Below are positions 43,245 through 54,368 of a stretch of 64,000 nucleotides of DNA, in pieces (position 1 is the first letter of the stretch; each line of letters begins with the position of its first letter). Under the pieces are notes generated by a model. The model ran no database searches. It was not told the DNA's origin and saw nothing but the letters and a program-made list of their open reading frames with translations. Both the position numbers and the translations under genes were made by a program. The DNA comes from Nitzschia sp. DOCU1 (taxonomy: Eukaryota; Bacillariophyta; Bacillariophyceae; Bacillariales; Bacillariaceae): contig OX595986.1 in NCBI GenBank assembly GCA_951394045.1, positions 5,113,534-5,177,533 of the forward strand. The letters are read 5' to 3'.

Positions 43245-44640
43245 CCATGGAGTTGCGGGCGAACCTGCCGATGAAAAATGCTGTCTATCAATGCTATACC
43301 AAAATTGATGCTGTGTTGCTTTGAGGGAGTGGTCATGCCCGACCAAACCAATCTTCTCGCCGTCACGGATACTGAAGTTGATTCCCCTCGGAACATGGGG
43401 CTGGCAAGAGTTCTCTCATCGTGGCACTGTACCGCTTGGCTGAGCTCGATGAGGGTCTCATCAAGGTTGATGGCGTTGACTGCGCCGACTTGCAGCTCCA
43501 CACCCTGCGCAGGAGCATGGCGATCATAGAGCATGGCGATCATCCCCCAAGAGCCGGCAATGTTAAGTGGCACGCTTCGCACCAATCTTGACCCATTCGG
43601 CGAGCACGACGACAGCAAGCTCCTGGATGTGTTGCAAAAGTACTTCCTGAAAAAAGTCGGCGAAGCCGACGCCAATGGATTGGATGCAAAAGTTGAGCAG
43701 CTGGGATCGAACTATTCCTTGGGTACTCAGCAGCTGATCTGCTTGGCCCGTACCATGTTGAATCCTTCCCGAGTTCTTCTGCTCGACGAAGCGACTGCTG
43801 CTTTGAAATCGGACACCAACGCCGCCGTTTCACAAATTTTGAAGGCCCACTACTCTGAGTGCACCATCTTCACCATCGTCCATAGCTTGGACACCGTCAT
43901 TGATTCGGATCGCATCCTTCATAAGTTCGTCGTGTCGTACAATACTCGACAATCGCAGCGTGCGTTGTCGTCAAGGTACAATTCAAGCCTTCCTTGGCAA
44001 CACGCATACGTCCTGTCAAACCAAGTCGAGTACCGACTTGCTGTAGTATCTCGAGCATAGCGTGCGTCGCCGTCAAGGGACAATTCAATCCTTCCTTGGC
44101 ACTATCGGAGTTTTGATTGTCGTTCTGGTGTTGATGGGTAAGGCTCTCCTTCCTGGTTTGGGCCTAATGACCATTTTCCTTCCGCTGAATAACTGGTTGG
44201 GCATTGTCGTGGCCTACCACAATAACCACTTGGCTGAGGTATCCAAAGTACGAATCTCGCTCATGAGAGAAATCCCCAGAGGAATCAAGCTCATCAAGAT
44301 CTACGGCTGGGAGTCCTCGTTCTTCGACAAGCTCACTGAGATCCGACAGGAGGAGCTGCGCTTAGAAGGACGGATCAATGTCGTCAAGTCAACCTTCATG
44401 CGTCTAATCTTCTCCCTGCTTCCGCTCTTGAGTATGTTCATCTTTGGTACGCAGGAAGCTCTTGGGACGATTTAGTCGTTAATGGTCTTCACTGTACTTT
44501 CATTCTTCAACACGCTCCGTGTGTCCTTGTCCAAGCTCCCCAAAAGTATGCGCGACGTTTTGCCTTTTGGCACTACTTGACCATCCTTGATACTGTGTAT
44601 CCTCTCTATTGGCGTGCGTTTCGACGTCATGGCAGCCAAG
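43245..44640 (+). pseudogene. Scrambled ABCC (MRP-type) transporter pseudogene
   Basis: A nucleotide-binding domain fragment comes first. It has ELRANLPM, a Walker A region split by shifts (GAGKSSLIVALYRLAELDEG readable near 43402), MAIIPQEPAMLSGTLRTNLD (43530-43600), a signature reading NYSLGTQQLICLAR, Walker B VLLLDEATAALKSD and TIVHSLDTVIDSDRIL. It is followed (44090-44560) by part of the first transmembrane domain (MREIPRGIKLIKIYGWESSF), which should precede it, with a TAG at 44473. A 14-bp tandem copy (GCATGGCGATCAT) at 43515-43550 causes a shift, and a ~40-bp direct repeat (43967-44005, 44059-44100) joins the halves. Non-functional. Confidence 0.85.
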
Positions 44641-44696
44641 GCTTGGCTAGTACGACAAACTTGATTTGAAATGACGACGACATGTCCAATCGACGG

Positions 44697-46610
44697 CTAC
44701 GGAAAAGTCCCTCCACGATCTTGCCCTTGAATGTCTTGTTCTTGTCCTTGGTGGTCCTTGTCGACCAAGGCTTCATCCAGTGGAATTCGACAAATGGGAC
44801 AAGATGCATTGATTTCCAGCCATTCCTGGATACAACATGCATGAAAGGAATGTCGACACAATAGGTAATAGCGTTGATAAATACTCGAGCACTCGTGATC
44901 ATCATCTTCATCGTCAAAAAAGTCTTCCAAACAAATCATGCATTGCTTGCGATCGTCCGTCGTAGTTGTATTAGTAGTAGAGACGGGTCCAGTCTTGTAT
45001 CGTAGTAGTTCTTGTCGTTGTCGTAGACTTTGTACTAGCCGTGCTTGACGTCGTTGTCGTACCAATTCTCGATAATGACCTTGTGCAAATCTCCAAACAT
45101 TATGATACATCCAATCGGCCAAGAGGGATGGTCGGGTGGCATGACCCAACAAACACAACCACAAAATGCCGACTTGTGTGCCCAATAGTATTCCTTGTGC
45201 GAGTCCCCAAATCAAGACCAAATCTTGCTGCATGGAAAACATGGTCGACAAGGATGTGGTCAAGGCATTAAAAGAGGAAATTGAGAAAAGATCCGAGTCC
45301 GTGAAGAGAGGAGTAGGATCTAGGGGCCCGGCAGTAGCTGCTGTATGCGTGGTATAGTCTTGGTGAGTGTTGTCAAACGACTGATAAAAGGGGGATGCGT
45401 TTGCGTCGTCGAAGTCATCGTCGTAGCAGTATTCAAGACTTGCTTCCGCTGGTAGTACATGCATTGACGTTGTTGTTGTTGCATCCAACCATGACCATTG
45501 ATGCTGTTGATAATAGTCTAGAGTAGTCAAGAGCAGCACAGCCACTCGATTCCAACATACTCGTGCCATGCCGGCCACTCCTCCCAAAAAGGCCCATGCC
45601 AACAAAGGTCTGGAATGTAATAGCCGTAATAAATGCACGGGCCGATGCCACAATTGATGCAAGAGCCGTGCTTGTAACAAAATGACCACGAGCCATCCGA
45701 CGGCGACTGTCAATAGACTGACGAGCAATCTTAGTACGACCAACAAACAAAAGAGACTGGTCAAGAGAATGAGAATGGGAGTAAAGAAAGGAATGCCGGT
45801 TCCATACTTTTTCAAATCATAAATGACTCCTTGATGGTTGGCATGCGTGGGGTTTGTAGTAGTTGCAGAATCATTTGCATCGTCGTCGTCGTCTTGGAAT
45901 AACGATAGTTCGTCGTTGCTGTGACTTTGATGCTGTTGTTGCTGCTGTAGTTGCATGTGACGCCTCAATCGCGCCTCATCAGCTCCAGCCGAATCAAAGA
46001 GTCCATAGGCATTGACATCTTGCTCCGTGAGTTCGAGTTCCGTGTTGTGATTGTTGGAGTGGGCGAGGCTTGAAGTACTAGTAGAAGAAGGAGAGGAAGC
46101 GCTCGTGGAAGCAAGCGGCAAACGCCTGGAAAAGTTCATGCTGGCACGAGAGAGTCGGCCTCGCATACTTCGAGTGGCAGCGCCCGTGTCATGCTCATCG
46201 TTGTCTCCACTCCTACTGCTACAGTTACTGCTGTCTTCGTCGTCTTCGTTCCGGTCCACGACTTGACTGGCATCTAGTGGATTCGACACATCCAACAGCA
46301 AACGCTCAATTTCGTCGGCTGCCAAGTGCATTTCGGCTCTTCTCGCTGAAGATGCCGAGATCCGTCTAGCAGTCTTTGCCTTGGGAGATCTCAAGACGGG
46401 AAAGGACAAGCGTCGCCGCGTAGCATTATTGCTGTTGCTACTACTAGTGCTAGTACTGTTGCTAGTGCCAGATGCAACTACGGACAATGTCGGGCATTCT
46501 TCGGCAACAAATCGGACACGTCTTGCTGCTACAGCTACAGCTGGAACGGCTGCTGCTGCTGCTGCAACACTTGCCGTGTGACTTCGAGCTTCTCTTGTCT
46601 TTCTCCACAT
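44697..46610 (-). CDS. Multi-pass membrane RING-H2 protein, probable E3 ubiquitin ligase
   Basis: Single exon, 637 aa. The N-terminal ~270 residues are low-complexity Ser/Ala/Asn/Gln-rich and probably cytosolic. Hydrophobic segments follow (FFTPILILLTSLFCLLVVLR then VSLLTVAVGWLVVILL; PLLAWAFLGGVAGMARV; VLIWGLAQGILLGTQVGILW), giving about four membrane spans. Near the C-terminus is a RING-H2: CMICLEDFF, a long acidic spacer, LLCRHSFHACCIQEWLEIN, CPICRIPLD. All eight zinc ligands are present; the spacing between the second and third Cys is longer than usual because of an acidic insert. Family members recruit E2 enzymes at membranes; substrates cannot be inferred. Confidence 0.83.
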   Translation of the reverse strand: MWRKTREARSHTASVAAAAAAVPAVAVAARRVRFVAEECPTLSVVASGTSNSTSTSSSNSNNATRRRLSFPVLRSPKAKTARRISASSARRAEMHLAADEIERLLLDVSNPLDASQVVDRNEDDEDSSNCSSRSGDNDEHDTGAATRSMRGRLSRASMNFSRRLPLASTSASSPSSTSTSSLAHSNNHNTELELTEQDVNAYGLFDSAGADEARLRRHMQLQQQQQHQSHSNDELSLFQDDDDDANDSATTTNPTHANHQGVIYDLKKYGTGIPFFTPILILLTSLFCLLVVLRLLVSLLTVAVGWLVVILLQARLLHQLWHRPVHLLRLLHSRPLLAWAFLGGVAGMARVCWNRVAVLLLTTLDYYQQHQWSWLDATTTTSMHVLPAEASLEYCYDDDFDDANASPFYQSFDNTHQDYTTHTAATAGPLDPTPLFTDSDLFSISSFNALTTSLSTMFSMQQDLVLIWGLAQGILLGTQVGILWLCLLGHATRPSLLADWMYHNVWRFAQGHYRELVRQRRQARLVQSLRQRQELLRYKTGPVSTTNTTTTDDRKQCMICLEDFFDDEDDDHECSSIYQRYYLLCRHSFHACCIQEWLEINASCPICRIPLDEALVDKDHQGQEQDIQGQDRGGTFP

Positions 46611-47189
46611 TTTGTTGTACGTCGTTCAAGGGTGATAATGTCGAATGAATGGTGCCATGGTTGCTATCATATCCTGTCAATGGCACCTCTGTTTTGGTGT
46701 GGAGGGAGATTCGGTCTGTCCGTCCTTTCGCTCGTGACTTCGGCATGCCTGCATGACGTCAGCATCTCTTCTTCGGCAAAATCGGCACAGCACGTGCCAA
46801 AACTCGAATGAGTCGATTTTGACAAATCCGAACCAAAGTCGGCGGGGTCGTTTTAGAATTGCCTTACAAGACTCAACTCTCCATTTGGAGATAGGCATGC
46901 TAGGGTAGTCGCCTCGATTCCATTGCATTCGTAAGAATCCAATTCCGAAGAGGGAGTGCGGAGTCGACAACTCTAGATTGAGGGCTGTTGTTTAAGAAAG
47001 ACTTCGTACGCCGTGGTGCTTGGTGTCAAACAAGAGATCGTTATCATCAAGTCCATAGGCCAATACTATTAGTATCTTTTAATAAACTCAAAGTCAAGCT
47101 GGTTATAGAAACAATGTAATGCTAGGATTATATAGTATAGTATAGAAAACAAAGGACTTTGCCCCTCAGAACAGCACCATTGTCCGCGC
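46611..47189. other. Intergenic region upstream of RING gene
   Basis: RING promoter side and 3' side of the next minus-strand gene; nothing else recognised. Confidence 0.5.
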
Positions 47190-48065
47190 TCAAAATTGGT
47201 GCTCCTCTACTTGATGTTGTTCTTGAAAGGCAAAGGCAAATGGTGATGAGCTTGTCGAAGAGGTATAGTCTAATCTCTCTTCCCAGTAAACCCACGTGGA
47301 TGTTGGGCTCTCGGTCAAACAATCCATGTTACTTGCGCCATACTTTTGATCAATCAACATCGAATCGGAACGATCGTAGCGTCGCACTTGGATAGACTCG
47401 CAACTGCTATCCATGGAAGAACTCTTTCGGTAAATCGAAGAAGTATCGTCCGAAAATGCACGGGCTCTTCGGAGCACAAGGCTCACTCGGCCAGAGTCAT
47501 CCATGCTTCCGTCCAGAGTTGGCATCTCGGGACAAGAAGCAACCACCAGGCCGCGAAAACAAGAAAGGTTGTTGTTGGAAGGCAGCAACATGGTGTCCAC
47601 TCGGCCGTCCAAGTTTACTTCAAAACCTTCATGATGTCTTTCGTCAACAAGATTTGTGGCTTCTTCCTTGGGACTTGGTTTGCATTCCTCCTCTTCTTCG
47701 GCTTCCTCTGATTCTTGCTTTACAGCCAAAAAGTTATCGTCTGATAAGATGCGTTCACGACCATCATCGGAGAATAAACGCTCTCGACGAAAGTCGTCAT
47801 CGGAAAGAAGTCGTTCTCGAGCGTCAATGCGTTCTTCTTCCTCGTTATCATCCAGTGATGCATCACTCATGCTCCATGCCAGACTGTGGGGGATCTCTTG
47901 AAAACTTGCCTTTCGATTATGACCAGGATTTTGGGGCTCCTCACTTTCGTCTTCAAAGGTCAGGCTATTTAAACTCATGGCGCCCAGACTGAGATTGCTG
48001 TGATGACGAGAATGGCGGCGACGATGGCGGCTTTCGCTATCATTAATGGGGAAAATGGATTCCAT
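47190..48065 (-). CDS. Hypothetical Ser/Glu-rich protein
   Basis: Single exon, 291 aa, starting MESIFPINDSESRH. The sequence is hydrophilic and predicted disordered. A short internal repeat around residues 85-115 contains RERLLSDDDF, RERLFSDDG and RERILSDDNF. Several KASF/RARAFSDD/RKSSSMDSS motifs could be basophilic kinase sites. No membrane segment or known domain is seen. A real gene is plausible because the frame is long and compositionally coherent, but the family is unknown. Confidence 0.55.
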   Translation of the reverse strand: MESIFPINDSESRHRRRHSRHHSNLSLGAMSLNSLTFEDESEEPQNPGHNRKASFQEIPHSLAWSMSDASLDDNEEEERIDARERLLSDDDFRRERLFSDDGRERILSDDNFLAVKQESEEAEEEEECKPSPKEEATNLVDERHHEGFEVNLDGRVDTMLLPSNNNLSCFRGLVVASCPEMPTLDGSMDDSGRVSLVLRRARAFSDDTSSIYRKSSSMDSSCESIQVRRYDRSDSMLIDQKYGASNMDCLTESPTSTWVYWEERLDYTSSTSSSPFAFAFQEQHQVEEHQF

Positions 48066-49464
48066 GTTTGATGTTGTTGTTGTTGTTGATGTAGTGTTAT
48101 ACTTCGTGATGTTGGGATCTCGATGGGATGTTTCAACTTGATTACATTTGAAAAATATGGCTTCTGTTTTCAGACGCCAATGTCCATGTTGTGGACTCGA
48201 GTCGTTTCTAGCTCAACCACTACCAGGTGGTACAAGCAAGCAAGGCTCTAGTCGTTGGGCCAAGAAGATTGACTTCTCAAGAAAATGGCGACCGGCACGC
48301 TCTGCGCGGCTCGAAAATGGATTCAACGCATGAGTGTGACACGAAAAAGACACCTGAGTCTTAAGAATAATGATCGGAGTTTCTGGCGATCTTACGAACG
48401 TTCCCCGCGAAAAGATTTGTGCTCACAATTTCTGTGCCTCCCATTGCGCACCGCGAAATTCGCCTCTCTAACGGCCACCAAGGGAACGTGCAAATGCATT
48501 CCGAAAATCGAACCCTTACAGCGGCACAATCGTGTAGTCTTTGACTCCCCCGAGGTCGTACTTACTATCCGATTATGCTCGTGCTCATTTGGAGAGCGAA
48601 CATTGGGCATAAGAAAACAGTGCAGAGGAAAAAGGGAACCCCAACCGATGGTGACTTCTTCAAGAAGGCTGATGTCAAGAAAAGAAAGCTTCTTTGTTTT
48701 CGCTACGCTACTGCCATTTAATGGTAACAATAAAAAACACGATCACGATGCAGTCCACCACAATAATATCATGATTATTATGATGGCGTAGCGAGCTACC
48801 AGCATGCTCGGTCCGTCCTATGAAATGAGAATCAAAGAACTTGATACTCATTCTGTTCGCCTCCCTGAAGATGCTCGATACGCCGCCGAGTCTTTGAAAG
48901 ATCATCTTGGAGGTGCTCGGAGTCTCCAATCGCCGCAAGTAGTCTTCCGAAGCAACTACCTAAATAGTTGACTCTCTTGTCCCCCTCGACTCCGAACTCG
49001 GAATCGACGCAATCTTACGAATAGCCGATTTGCGATCCTGGAACGACCCATCAAGCCATTTTTACAAATTCATTTGCCGAGAAAAGATTTTGATGTCACC
49101 GAACTAGGAGAAACATCAAACTATCGGCAGATGAGACTCGGTACAAGGCTCATGCATACGTGCATGGGGGCATGCCTTATCAAAGCCAAATTACAGAAAA
49201 AATGGCACCCGTACCCGGACAATCGTACGAATTAGTAATTTGCGATCCTGGAACGACCCGTAAGCCATTTTCAATTACAGTTGCCAAAAGAGGATACTGG
49301 GATGTCAACTACTCAAGAGCGACCAAAGGAAAAGACGCTGACGCCACCATCTCAAGAGCGACATCAAGCTACGGACAGATGTTATGGGTCTGCGACCTAC
49401 TAGCCTAAAAAGTATGTTGGTGGGTCTAAGACGTATATAGCTAGACTGCTAGGACTGCTATAGC
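48066..49464. other. Gene-poor stretch with a diverged direct repeat
   Basis: No gene is supported. A ~70-bp direct repeat occurs at 49028-49097 and 49238-49307 (TTTGCGATCCTGGAACGACC in both). An 82-codon plus frame at 49160 covers the second copy but has no recognised features. A short palindromic tract (AATAATATCATGATTATT) is at 48760-48782. Confidence 0.5.
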
Positions 49465-51672
49465 TCATTCTGGCGGTTGTTTCAAGCCGCTCATTTTCCT
49501 TATGGCATCCAAGTTTTGCTCCAGGGGCATGTCGTCGCTACTAGCTTCATCCCCGTCAACAAGATCGTCCACAAATGATGCAATTGACTTGATTGTCCTT
49601 TCTGCCAGCCTCCAAAACGAAAGTAGCTTATTTTTGAAGTCGACATCTTTCAAGAAATGAATTCTATCGTCATCGTTCTCTTCGTCGCTCAATGACTTGT
49701 CTGAGTTCGCGTTCTTTTGCGTTATTTGCAGAAGCTTTTCCTTGGCGTTGCTCACGAGTTTCCGTAGAAGGTTGTATCCCATAAAAACTCGTTTCACCAA
49801 TATTTGCCGCCCCTTGCCCATGATTAGTTCTTGCATGGAGGATCCCGAGGCGGCTCCTACATCCAGTTCTTCGGGAGGATCGACGCCTTGAAAGAATTTG
49901 TCGATATCGTCCAAGCCTTCAACAAGGTCATCATAGATTAGATCGGCCTCCTCATTCGATTGATTCTTTTCTTCCTGAACCAAGCGTTGATCTTCTTTTC
50001 GTGTCTCCTTCTGATTCGAGAGGCGACTCGCCGCCTCGTCCGAAACCTTTAGCAAACTCGCAATGTGCTCTTCGTGCTCCAACAACAATTGACGCATCTC
50101 GTCATCCTCCAGCTCAATATCCGGGATATCCTGCTCTTGGCCCACGCTTAAAGGAAACCTGGCCTCTGGCCTGGGAAATTTGTAAAAGTTGCTGTCTGCT
50201 GTCATACGATCCTGAAAGACCAAATAAAGTAGTTCCAAATCTGGAAGGCGTCGTTTAAACGACTTGGGCTGGATACCCCAAGGAAGCCCAACGTAGTCCT
50301 CCGCAGACAACTCTGGCATTCTCAATTCGTCTGTCGCTCGGCCTTGCGTAGGAACTGAATCGTTAAGATCACTTATTTCTTGCTGTTGCGCCGACAAGGC
50401 TTCAAAGGAAGAGGGTGTGCTCTTTTTATCGTGCTGCTGTTTTTGATTGAGCTTCTCGAAAAAGCTAGCCAAAGATCCCTCCGGAGCTCTCTCTGCCGCT
50501 ATACCCTGCACCATGATAGTCTCTGATGCAAAGCCGCTAATGGAGCTATCTACATGATGCTGGGGGGCGGTATCGTTGCCCGAACCCAGGCCCGGTCCTG
50601 TCTCTGAACTGCCTGCAGCCGACTCATTCTTCTCTTCCGCAACATAATTATCCTCCTTTACTGCATGGTCCTCTGACTCACTAGATGCCACGTCCACGTT
50701 TGGTGTTGGGACTTGCTCAGCTGCATTCTCGTCCGGCAAATCCACAGTTTTCATCGATTCGTTCTCATCATGCTCGCCTTCTATCGGATCTGCGACAGAG
50801 TGCTCTGAAACGACCTCGTGTTCTGGATTTTGCTGGCTCTCCTCGATGCCGTCGTTACCCGCCGATTCCGTGTCTAGTACACTGGAACCGCCTTCGTCGA
50901 GAGTCATTTCATCAGCCATTTCATTATCACCCTGGGTGTGGACAGTCTCATAGTGCAAAGGTACATTATGATGCTCCGAGTCGAGATGTGATGGTTGTGC
51001 CTCCTCCGAAGAATCATCCGAAAGGCTCCTAGTGTCTTGGTCGTCGAGGACTTCATGCCCCGACGTTGTTACCAGCTCCTGCACATGATGCTCCATTTGG
51101 GGATCCTTCTGTATTAACTTTTCGGTTTCTTCTCCCGAGGCCTGAGGTGGCAACATTGTGCTGTCTGGATGGTTTTCGAGGACATTGTTGCCTTGTTGAG
51201 AAAGCAAGTCCTCCTCGTCCTTGCTAGATATGGCGGCATCGACGTCGACATCAGAGTCCGTGTCATCTGTAAGTAGCTGAGACGTAATTCTAGCTTTCAG
51301 GTCGTTGTCTGCTCCGATGGAATCCACGTGGATATTCGTTGCTGGGTGTTGCGGTATTGTAGAGTCCGCGGTAAACTGACGACCTCCGTGATGGTCGGCA
51401 GACGGATCAAGGTCGATTGCCTCGTCGTTGTGCAAAGTACCCTCACCGGACGATAGGACAGTCGCACAAACACCACTCCCAGTGTCCAGTCCTAAGAATA
51501 GAAAGGACTGTGAAAATAATAAAAAAGCCACGCTGGAAGTCGATGCACTGGCCATGAACCAAGTCCACACACGATTGCCCCGTCGCCTTTTTCGCCTGTT
51601 GGATGATCCTGACGTCCTTATCATCTGCTGCTGTCTTGCTGACGCATCAGAAGTGGAGAGTGAATCAAACAT
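49465..51672 (-). CDS. Hypothetical acidic protein with N-terminal signal-anchor
   Basis: Single exon, 735 aa. Residues 1-35 are basic (SNRRKRRRGNR), followed by a hydrophobic helix (SSVAFLLFSQSFLFLGLDTG), so a type II signal-anchor or signal peptide is likely. About 330 residues of Asp/Glu/Ser/His-rich low complexity follow, then a more structured part with a conserved-looking LPWGIQPKSFKRRLPDLELL (~480) and helical C-terminal segments (LVKRVFMGYNLLRKLVSNAK; LLSFWRLAERTIKSIASFVD). The family was not recognised; the large luminal or extracellular acidic region may bind cations (inference). Confidence 0.65.
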   Translation of the reverse strand: MFDSLSTSDASARQQQMIRTSGSSNRRKRRRGNRVWTWFMASASTSSVAFLLFSQSFLFLGLDTGSGVCATVLSSGEGTLHNDEAIDLDPSADHHGGRQFTADSTIPQHPATNIHVDSIGADNDLKARITSQLLTDDTDSDVDVDAAISSKDEEDLLSQQGNNVLENHPDSTMLPPQASGEETEKLIQKDPQMEHHVQELVTTSGHEVLDDQDTRSLSDDSSEEAQPSHLDSEHHNVPLHYETVHTQGDNEMADEMTLDEGGSSVLDTESAGNDGIEESQQNPEHEVVSEHSVADPIEGEHDENESMKTVDLPDENAAEQVPTPNVDVASSESEDHAVKEDNYVAEEKNESAAGSSETGPGLGSGNDTAPQHHVDSSISGFASETIMVQGIAAERAPEGSLASFFEKLNQKQQHDKKSTPSSFEALSAQQQEISDLNDSVPTQGRATDELRMPELSAEDYVGLPWGIQPKSFKRRLPDLELLYLVFQDRMTADSNFYKFPRPEARFPLSVGQEQDIPDIELEDDEMRQLLLEHEEHIASLLKVSDEAASRLSNQKETRKEDQRLVQEEKNQSNEEADLIYDDLVEGLDDIDKFFQGVDPPEELDVGAASGSSMQELIMGKGRQILVKRVFMGYNLLRKLVSNAKEKLLQITQKNANSDKSLSDEENDDDRIHFLKDVDFKNKLLSFWRLAERTIKSIASFVDDLVDGDEASSDDMPLEQNLDAIRKMSGLKQPPE

Positions 51673-52295
51673 GGGGGGTCTTTCAGGTGCCAGGAGACGT
51701 TCCTTCGGTGTTGCCTATGCGGAACGTCAGTGATGTGTGGTCGGTGGCAAATCTAAACACCATGGTGGATGCCATCATCCAAAAGCTAACGCGGGGAGGA
51801 TCACCAAACACGTGGAAGAGACCGGGGCCCAGAACGCACGCGTCGCGCGAGACCAGTTGAATCCTTCGACTGACCTCACGAAACGTCATCATTTTCTTCG
51901 ATAGAGGTCGGCACGGCAAAATAACTATGATCGATTTTCAGGCTGCGTTTCTCACTGTAGCAGGTTCCTTGCCTGCACCCGTCAAAGTGTGGCTACGATA
52001 GCAACTGAATTTCGCCAGATCACAGAGCTGCAGCTGACTAGTGGATCGGCAAGTACTGACCGCAAGGGAATTCAGCATAGCGTGACTCGTTCCCATCATC
52101 GAAAAAACACATCGCAGGAGGCACCACATCACCACGAAGACGATGATCAGCGCTATGACGATCTAACGAACAACAATTATTGCATGCATCGATGTGTAAG
52201 ATCATTTTTGTTTCTCGCGATAGTTTCCTTTTGGGGGTGGCTCCCAATTGGTTTACCATGTGCTCATATTCCTCAATCGGAAGACTTCCCACCGT

Positions 52296-52329
52296 AGGGT
52301 AATTACCCTTTTAAAGGGTAATTACCCTT
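52296..52329. repeat. Two adjacent AGGGTAATTACCCTT palindromes separated by TTAA
   Basis: The 16-bp palindrome AAGGGTAATTACCCTT occurs here nearly twice in tandem; a third copy is at 53947-53962. Confidence 0.9.
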
Positions 52330-52391
52330 CACCCTGCTCTCTGAAAACGATGACCATTGGGAATGACTTCCCCCGTTTAGAGGATAGCGCT

Positions 52392-52416
52392 GGATTCGTC
52401 AAACTGTGACGAATCC
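52392..52416. repeat. Perfect hairpin GGATTCGTCA / TGACGAATCC
   Basis: 10-bp stem, 5-nt loop; isolated, function unknown. Confidence 0.85.
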
Positions 52417-53946
52417 AATGGTGTAGAGAAACTGGCATGTTGCAGTGGGCCTTCCGAAGCTATGGGCCGTGCAATTTTGTTGCTCTCTCGCACGGTCACC
52501 TCGCGCATCGACTGAATTGAGACTCTGATCGGGGAATTGGGGAACTGCTACTCTCGAACTATAAAAGATAGGAAATGAATAGAAGCACATCCTTAATCTA
52601 CTCTTGTAGAGCAATATTTTGATGTATAGGTTGTTTTATAGATTTCAGTATTGCGATAGCTAGGAGGGCACAAAGCCTGCACGTGTGATGGAAAAACCAT
52701 GAAATCAGTTCCCATCCTTGTTTTGCATTTCCACTTGGACAAAATGTCTTCTGACAAAAACAACACAACTGATGGTTCCAGGGATGTAACTGCAATATGT
52801 CCTGACTCTTAGTTGACGCCCACAACACTTCCTCCGGGCATAACGACCCCCAGTCGACACGTTTCCAAAATGCACTCGTTCATTTGTAGACATAAAAGCT
52901 ATAATCCAATCCAACACCAGCCCCCATCACATGAAACCCCTTCCCCTAGTCATTTTGTTTGTTGGCCAAGGGCGATATGATGTTTTTGACATCATAACTC
53001 ATGAAGAACAGCTCGAAAAGGTGGATTGTTGTTGAAAATTCTTGCCACTGAGTGTGGTGGAGCCCATTATTTCGGGCTCCACTCCCCTTTCTAACGCAAA
53101 TAATACCATGCCCCAGCTCCCAGCTACTTCCATGACTGTCCCTGATGGTTGTGGGACAGTTTCAGGGGCGGTGAACCATGGGGACAGTCGTTCACAGTCG
53201 CCAAGTTCATCAGGGCCTGAGTATCCTTGGCTGCCAGCATTCTTTCTACGGCCTTTCTTCCTCCACTGAAGTTCAATGCTGCTCGTGGAAACAAATAGGA
53301 TCAAAAAGAGCCCGTCAATGGGGCCCTTGTTTTGAATTACCACCAACTTTCCACCAACTTTCCAGCAAAAACAGCGATATTGGGGAACACATCATTTGGC
53401 ACTTTCCTTGGCTTTTCCACCCATCAAACGCAAGCCAAACAAGCCAGACGACTTATAACCACCATCTGGTTGATTGTTACCTCCCCCTGATGTTGACAGA
53501 TGGGTGGAGAATCCTTGAACATAGCCAAAATGATGGCCTCAATGCCCATGGTCTTCTTCGGACAGAGCCCATTTTTTAATGATGCGCGCAAAATTTTTCA
53601 TCACGACAGCTGCCAAAATGTATCACCAGTACAAGTGCAGGAGGCCAAACTGCAAGCAAATGACAAGGACTTATTGCATTTGTTCTGTGGGTGAGTGGAT
53701 GTGCAGTGCATGCTACCGAATTCATGTTCTGGAGGTAGCTACTGTAGAATGAAAGTCGTAGGTGAATTACCCCTTTTCGTCTTCGTCAAAAACTCGTGAC
53801 TTTCGAACAGCCATTCGGATGCTTCTGTTCATGCGATTTCCTCCGTTCTTTTTGCAGTAGTCTTGTCGAGAGTCATACCTACATTTCTATATATACAGAT
53901 CTGAGTATTTTTCATATTAAGATGGTGATCGGTTTTGCGGGGAATG

Positions 53947-53962
53947 AAGGGTAATTACCCTT
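53947..53962. repeat. Third AAGGGTAATTACCCTT palindrome
   Basis: Identical to the core at 52296-52329, 1.65 kb away. Confidence 0.9.
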
Positions 53963-54368
53963 TTTCCTATGGCGAACATCCGCAATTTATAACTAAGGGG
54001 CATAATGAAAGTGGTAACCGGTTAGAGTACGGAATCTTATTCTATTCCGATTATTATATCATGACATTGCTGGCAATCCATGCGAAATCGCTCAATCGTG
54101 GAAGAGGCATACCTGTCAAATTCTGTTGTGAATGTTGACCTTCTGAAGGCACTAATGCAAGTTCTGGAATTTTGACGGGAAGAATTAGAGAAGATCGACC
54201 GAAGAATGGTTAGTTTGAAAAGCTCCTTCGTTCCTTACTGTAGTGTTCCAAAGAAAAGCAGCACTATCGAAGCGAAGACATGTCATCCTGCATGTTGTTG
54301 AAAGCGTCGCGCCTCTTTTAACTCTATCGTATCATCCCCACACAACGCGACTAAATTACTTTTCAACC

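Larger units (their letters stand above)
51673..54368. other. 2.7-kb gene-poor region with palindromes
   Basis: No gene is supported. It includes the upstream region of the acidic-protein gene, a GTG-start frame (51989-52297) with one hydrophobic stretch, several short palindromes and a ~350-bp minus frame (52999-53346) of unknown origin. It may be transposable-element debris bounded by AAGGGTAATTACCCTT palindromes. Confidence 0.45.

Noticed and set aside
48148..48791. Plus-strand frames of 60-168 codons upstream of the 47190-48065 gene
   Set aside because: Overlapping frames on both strands, no domains, composition like flanking non-coding DNA.
51989..52297. 102-codon frame with a transmembrane-like stretch
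   Set aside because: Starts with GTG, no upstream ATG, no similarity recognised; unlikely in a eukaryotic nuclear gene.
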